A stretch of DNA of 64,000 nt from CAYMCQ01 sp964389025 (lineage in GTDB: Bacteria; Verrucomicrobiota; Verrucomicrobiia; Limisphaerales; CAYMCQ01), in assembly GCA_964389025.1 (NCBI GenBank), contig CAYMCQ010000001.1:1-64000 (forward strand), given 5' to 3'. Below, one piece after another: positions 61,317 to 64,000 of this stretch (position 1 is the first letter of the stretch; every line of letters starts with the position of its first letter). Made by a program: the position numbers and the translations under genes. Below the pieces are notes generated by a model. The model was not told the DNA's origin. It made no database searches and worked only from the letters and a program-made list of their open reading frames with translations.

Positions 61317-61479
61317 GGTTATGAGTGTGCAGGCATCGGCACTTGTCGCTTTAGCGAGCAGTGGGCGAGCGGTAGCCGAGCAGAGACAATTTTCTGAACG
61401 GGCAGCCAAACAGGTGAAGATTCCGGTGAAACTCTGACTCCCGACCCGCATGAAACCCCAATCAATAAAGGGTTTCAGA

Positions 61480-61503
61480 TGGAGGCGGAGGTCGGAATCG
61501 AAC
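61480..61503. other. Right attachment-site-like repeat (tRNA 3'-end-like), attR or attM
   Basis: Exact 24-bp copy of 51189-51212, next to the integrase. Again only the 3' tip of a tRNA on the - strand. The 5' part is not found to the right (61504-61580), so an intact tRNA may lie beyond the window, with a second element between. Confidence 0.68.
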
Positions 61504-61529
61504 AGGAGTTTCGTTTTTTTTCAAAATCT

Positions 61530-61668
61530 ACTACTCACCAATTACCACCCCGCCACCAGAGGCGAACAGCCTCATAACTAACGAACGCCAATAGAATCAG
61601 GCGTTTGCGCGCGTTTGTCAAGCACACGACATTACGCATCAAACACTCGCCAACTACTCACCAATTAC
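61530..61668. repeat. 16-bp direct repeats near the right attachment site
   Basis: ACTACTCACCAATTAC at 61530-61545 and 61653-61668, spaced 123 bases apart. TTCACTGGCAC is also repeated twice at about 61683-61705. They are candidates for recombinase arm-type binding sites, by position only. Confidence 0.5.
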
Positions 61669-62089
61669 ACATTCATCACCTGTTCACTGGCACTTTCACT
61701 GGCACTAAAAACATCACAAATTGGCTGATTCATGCCGTATTTACGCCGCGCTGGCCCGTGCGTGCGGTTGACTGCGCTCACTCCGCTCCGCCAACTCAAC
61801 GCACGCGCCGCGACGGTTTGGATCACGGCCGGTCCGTGCCGCTTCCTGTCGCGCTTGGCGGAGACGACTATGCGTTCGTCCCGCCCGCTGCTCCGTCCAG
61901 CAGCACCGACCGTCTTTCCATTTCGCTTTCGCTAAATCCACTGGATCATCCGACTTACGCTTGATACGCGGAAGATTCTGAAATGAGGCCATTCTGCCGT
62001 TAAAAATTCGGAGTTCATTTTTTGACACTCCCACAAGTGTTTTGAGAATCGGTGCAGCATCGAATTGCCGACGCGCTCGTCACTTATCA

Positions 62090-62361
62090 GGCATCCGCCG
62101 ATGAGGTTATTCGTTGTGTTCATCCCGTCTGCGCCCGCGCCTCTGGTTGCTCCGCGCAACCTCGTGCCAGCGGTCGCAACATCTTTGCGCCCGCTGTCAC
62201 TTCGTTGCTGATGCTCCGCTGCCCAGCGGCGCGGGTGCAGACGGGTGCGTTTCGTGATGAGCGGGGCTGCTCTCTCCGTGCGGTGAAGAGAGCAGTCCCG
62301 CTCCTTCGGAACGAAACGCAAAACATGAACACAACGGAAAACCTCATCTCCACTGGATGCC
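62090..62361. repeat. Large nested inverted-repeat element overlapping the radC start
   Basis: Three nested arm pairs. The outer arms, 62090-62123 and 62325-62361, are diverged inverted copies; the outer right arm is the first codons of radC. The second pair is 62124-62141 and 62228-62245, with 17 of 18 matching. An inner hairpin lies at 62259-62275 and 62287-62303, a 17-bp stem with one G-U pair if transcribed. The layout suggests a structured RNA or a mobile palindrome family. Confidence 0.8.
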
Positions 62362-62873
62362 CCGCAACCGCTCCGCAGCCTATCAATCAAGTCATCAAGC
62401 CGGTAAAATTCCCGGCTCAACCGCAGGAATGGAAAATCATTTCATTGCGGGAATGTCCCACACCGGAAACCATGCAGCACTGCGAAACACCAGATCAGGC
62501 AGCCGCCTATTGGAAAACGCACATTGCGTCTCATCCCTACTTCAATTCTGAATGTGAATGTCTGGTGGTTTTCATCCTCAACACACGTCGGCGCGTCAAA
62601 GGTCACTATCTGGTGTCCATTGGGACGATGGATACGATTCTTTGTCATCCCCGCGAAGTATTCCGTTTAGCCATCATGGCGAGTGCCGCCGCAATCATCA
62701 TTGCTCACAATCATCCGAGCGGCGACCCAACTCCGTCGGAAGCAGACATCAAAATCACCCGCGACCTCATCCGGGCCGGCCAACTTCTCAAAATCGAAGT
62801 CCTCGATCACATCGTCATCGGCAACCCCAACCACTCATCGCTTCGCTCCTTGGGATACTTCTATTCTGCCTAA
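62325..62873 (+). CDS. RadC/JAB domain protein
   Basis: 182 residues from the ATG at 62325; the frame extends upstream through the repeat element. The MPN+ motif AHNHPSGDPTPSEAD near residues 126-140 has the two His and Asp that bind Zn, with VVFILNTRRRVKGHY upstream. RadC-type JAB proteins are frequent on mobile elements and their biochemical role is unsettled. The first 12 codons come from an inverted-repeat arm, so the natural start may differ. Confidence 0.87.
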   Translation: MNTTENLISTGCPATAPQPINQVIKPVKFPAQPQEWKIISLRECPTPETMQHCETPDQAAAYWKTHIASHPYFNSECECLVVFILNTRRRVKGHYLVSIGTMDTILCHPREVFRLAIMASAAAIIIAHNHPSGDPTPSEADIKITRDLIRAGQLLKIEVLDHIVIGNPNHSSLRSLGYFYSA

Positions 62874-62910
62874 CGGCGGTCTTGCTGGACTATTCAGAGT
62901 GGTCAATTCT

Positions 62911-63384
62911 ATGACCATGACTCCGAATACGATCAAAACCCTTGAGGTGTCGGATGCCGTTATGGATGCAGTGGCGAGCGTGGTAAAAGCAGAGTTGGTT
63001 TATCAGCGTGCCACAAACTGCGGTCGTAAATTTGGCATCACTGGCGAGGTTGGAGAAATACTTGTTTGTCGTGCGCTTGATTTGCAATTGGTGGAGAATC
63101 CCCGATCTGAAGGCTTTGATGCTGTGGACGCGAAAGGTCGTTGTGTGCAGATAAAAACACGGCGAGGTGAAAGCGGTGATCTTCCAAAAGACGGCGGACG
63201 CCTGAGCAAGTTTTCCGCTCATGAATGCGATTACGCGCTTCTCGGAATCCTGAACAGCGAATACAAGCTCGTCGCAGTCTGGAAGGCGGACTTTGCCACA
63301 CTGAGACCAATTATCCTCAAACATAAGCGTGCCAATCCAACGATTCGCCAATTCAAATCCATTGGCGTTCAAGTTTATCCATGA
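62911..63384 (+). CDS. DUF6998-like protein with nuclease-fold signature
   Basis: About 157 residues from the ATG at 62911; an ATG at 62917 is also possible. GITGEVGEILVCRALDL followed by GFDAVDAKGRCVQIKTRRG gives the E, D and QxK residues of a PD-(D/E)xK-type fold, as in DUF6998 proteins. Restriction-like or DNA-repair activity is possible, not shown. It overlaps the next gene by 4 bases (ATGA), so the two form one transcript. Confidence 0.7.
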   Translation: MTMTPNTIKTLEVSDAVMDAVASVVKAELVYQRATNCGRKFGITGEVGEILVCRALDLQLVENPRSEGFDAVDAKGRCVQIKTRRGESGDLPKDGGRLSKFSAHECDYALLGILNSEYKLVAVWKADFATLRPIILKHKRANPTIRQFKSIGVQVYP

Positions 63385-63962
63385 CTCTCCCAAACTCCGG
63401 CGACCAAAGAATTGCTGTTCTCGGTTGGGGTTCGTTGATCTCGAACCCTGATGGTGATGCCTCGATTGGACAACGCCCGCTCAAAATTGCAGGAAAGTTT
63501 TGCCCTGGCGGACCGCTCCTTCCGTTGGAGTTTTCCCGTATCAGCAAAGATGGAAGATTGACCCTCGTAATTGATTCCGAACACGGAACGCCGTGCGAAA
63601 CGTTTTACGCCATTTGCGCGACGCCGAATCTGAATGATGCAATTCAAAACTTGGCTGCGCGGGAAGGCACGTCAATCCAGCAAGTGCATTTTGCCATTGC
63701 TGGCGGAGACTACAGCGACTTCATCAGACGGGGAATCAGCGAATGGTTCATCAGGAATCAACTCTCAAAGGCAATATGGACCGGGCTTCCACCCAAATTC
63801 TCATTCCAAAATGTCGCAGAGTTTTCGACGGAAGCGGCTATTGAGTATTTGAAATCTTTGACCGGGGTTATGCGGCAGAAAGCGTTTGATTATATCGCCA
63901 CAGCCCCAGCAACGATAAAGACGCCAGTGCGAGCGATGGCCAAGGAACTGTTTGGCTTGTAG
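63381..63962 (+). CDS. Gamma-glutamylcyclotransferase-like protein
   Basis: 193 residues. The N-terminal AVLGWGSLISNPDG matches the YGSL-type substrate loop of the gamma-glutamylcyclotransferase fold. The catalytic Glu of true enzymes cannot be placed with confidence. It begins on the ATGA overlap with the DUF6998-like gene, suggesting a functional pair. Possible roles include small-molecule turnover or an immunity-type partner. It ends 38 bases before the end of the window. Confidence 0.65.
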   Translation: MTLPNSGDQRIAVLGWGSLISNPDGDASIGQRPLKIAGKFCPGGPLLPLEFSRISKDGRLTLVIDSEHGTPCETFYAICATPNLNDAIQNLAAREGTSIQQVHFAIAGGDYSDFIRRGISEWFIRNQLSKAIWTGLPPKFSFQNVAEFSTEAAIEYLKSLTGVMRQKAFDYIATAPATIKTPVRAMAKELFGL

Positions 63963-64000
63963 CCGCGTTTGCGCCCGCAGAAATCATTTCATGGCCGCTT

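Larger units (their letters stand above)
51189..61503. mobile_element. Putative integrated rolling-circle island with restriction-modification cargo
   Basis: A roughly 10.3-kb segment flanked by 24-bp direct repeats of a tRNA 3' end. A tyrosine recombinase is the last gene at the right end. It carries an HUH Rep, a gene-V-like ssDNA-binding protein, small regulators, iteron-like repeats, and a nuclease-methylase/S/HEPN operon. Gene content and many AT-richer stretches contrast with the housekeeping region to the left. Ends are inferred from the repeats alone. Confidence 0.7.
61317..62324. other. About 1 kb without a recognised gene at the island boundary
   Basis: This holds the right attachment repeat, 16-bp direct repeats and the left half of the nested inverted repeat. 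Open frames in it (for example 61605-61964) give compositionally odd translations with no motif. I see no gene I can support. Confidence 0.4.

Noticed and set aside
61480..61580. Intact tRNA at the right attachment repeat
   Set aside because: The bases upstream on the - strand do not form D, anticodon or acceptor stems.
61605..61964. 119-codon open frame on the + strand
   Set aside because: Low-quality translation, no motif, in a repeat-rich boundary region.

Overview
The window looks like a chromosomal segment of a GC-rich heterotroph of the phylum Verrucomicrobiota (Pedosphaera/Limisphaera-like), or less likely a Planctomycete. This rests on family content. There are two copies of the PSD1-cytochrome (DUF1549/DUF1553) plus DUF1501 pair, many Tat-exported oxidoreductases, WD40/NHL/PQQ-like propellers fused to heme c domains, and short palindromic repeats that also run through coding sequence. 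No rRNA or intact tRNA was found, so the assignment is inference.

Region 1 (1-6987, + strand): the end of an unidentified gene, then a PSD1 cytochrome, a four-helix-bundle S23 protein, a DUF1501 protein and a Tat-exported Gfo/Idh/MocA oxidoreductase. Region 2 (7235-16539, - strand): a tightly packed seven-gene redox operon. It encodes a small Tat protein, a Tat NHL propeller, a Tat polyferredoxin, a membrane NapH/CcoG-like polyferredoxin, a membrane-anchored PQQ-like propeller, a NuoE-NuoF fusion diaphorase and a 2Fe-2S/FAD/4Fe-4S protein. It could carry electrons between cytoplasmic NADH and a periplasmic partner. Palindromic repeats are inserted in frame inside it.

Region 3 (16865-33311, + strand): a catabolic run of propeller, Asp-box protein, exported nitrilase-like hydrolase, internally shortened amidohydrolase, Tat-exported DegT aminotransferase, epimerase, DHDPS-like aldolase, GH5-like glycosidase, a giant HEAT/heme protein and a YncE/cytochrome-peroxidase fusion. 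It ends in an aldo/keto reductase cut off by a degenerate DUF772-type IS element with perfect 17-bp ends. Region 4 (34339-41118): lineage-type hypotheticals, a DUF885 gene reduced to 48 codons, a tandem-repeat NHL protein, ATP-type PEP carboxykinase and an acyltransferase, with more palindromic repeats. Region 5 (41399-51178, + strand): DUF1501, PSD1 with an Ig-like domain, a PPC-domain protein and a WD40/heme protein. The last two carry long Ala/Lys/Glu coiled coils.

Region 6 (51189-61503) is a putative integrated island bounded by 24-bp direct repeats that look like a tRNA 3' end, with a tyrosine recombinase at its right end. It carries a rolling-circle HUH Rep, a gene-V-like ssDNA-binding protein beside it, iteron-like repeats and hairpins. 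Its cargo operon is a BcgI-like fused nuclease-methylase, a specificity subunit and a HEPN-domain protein. Region 7 (61504-64000) looks like further accessory DNA: a large nested inverted repeat overlapping a RadC/JAB gene, and an overlapping pair encoding a DUF6998-like nuclease-fold protein and a gamma-glutamylcyclotransferase-like protein.

The most promising leads for something undescribed are the nuclease-methylase/S/HEPN operon on the rolling-circle island, and the seven-gene redox operon with its in-frame palindromic insertions.
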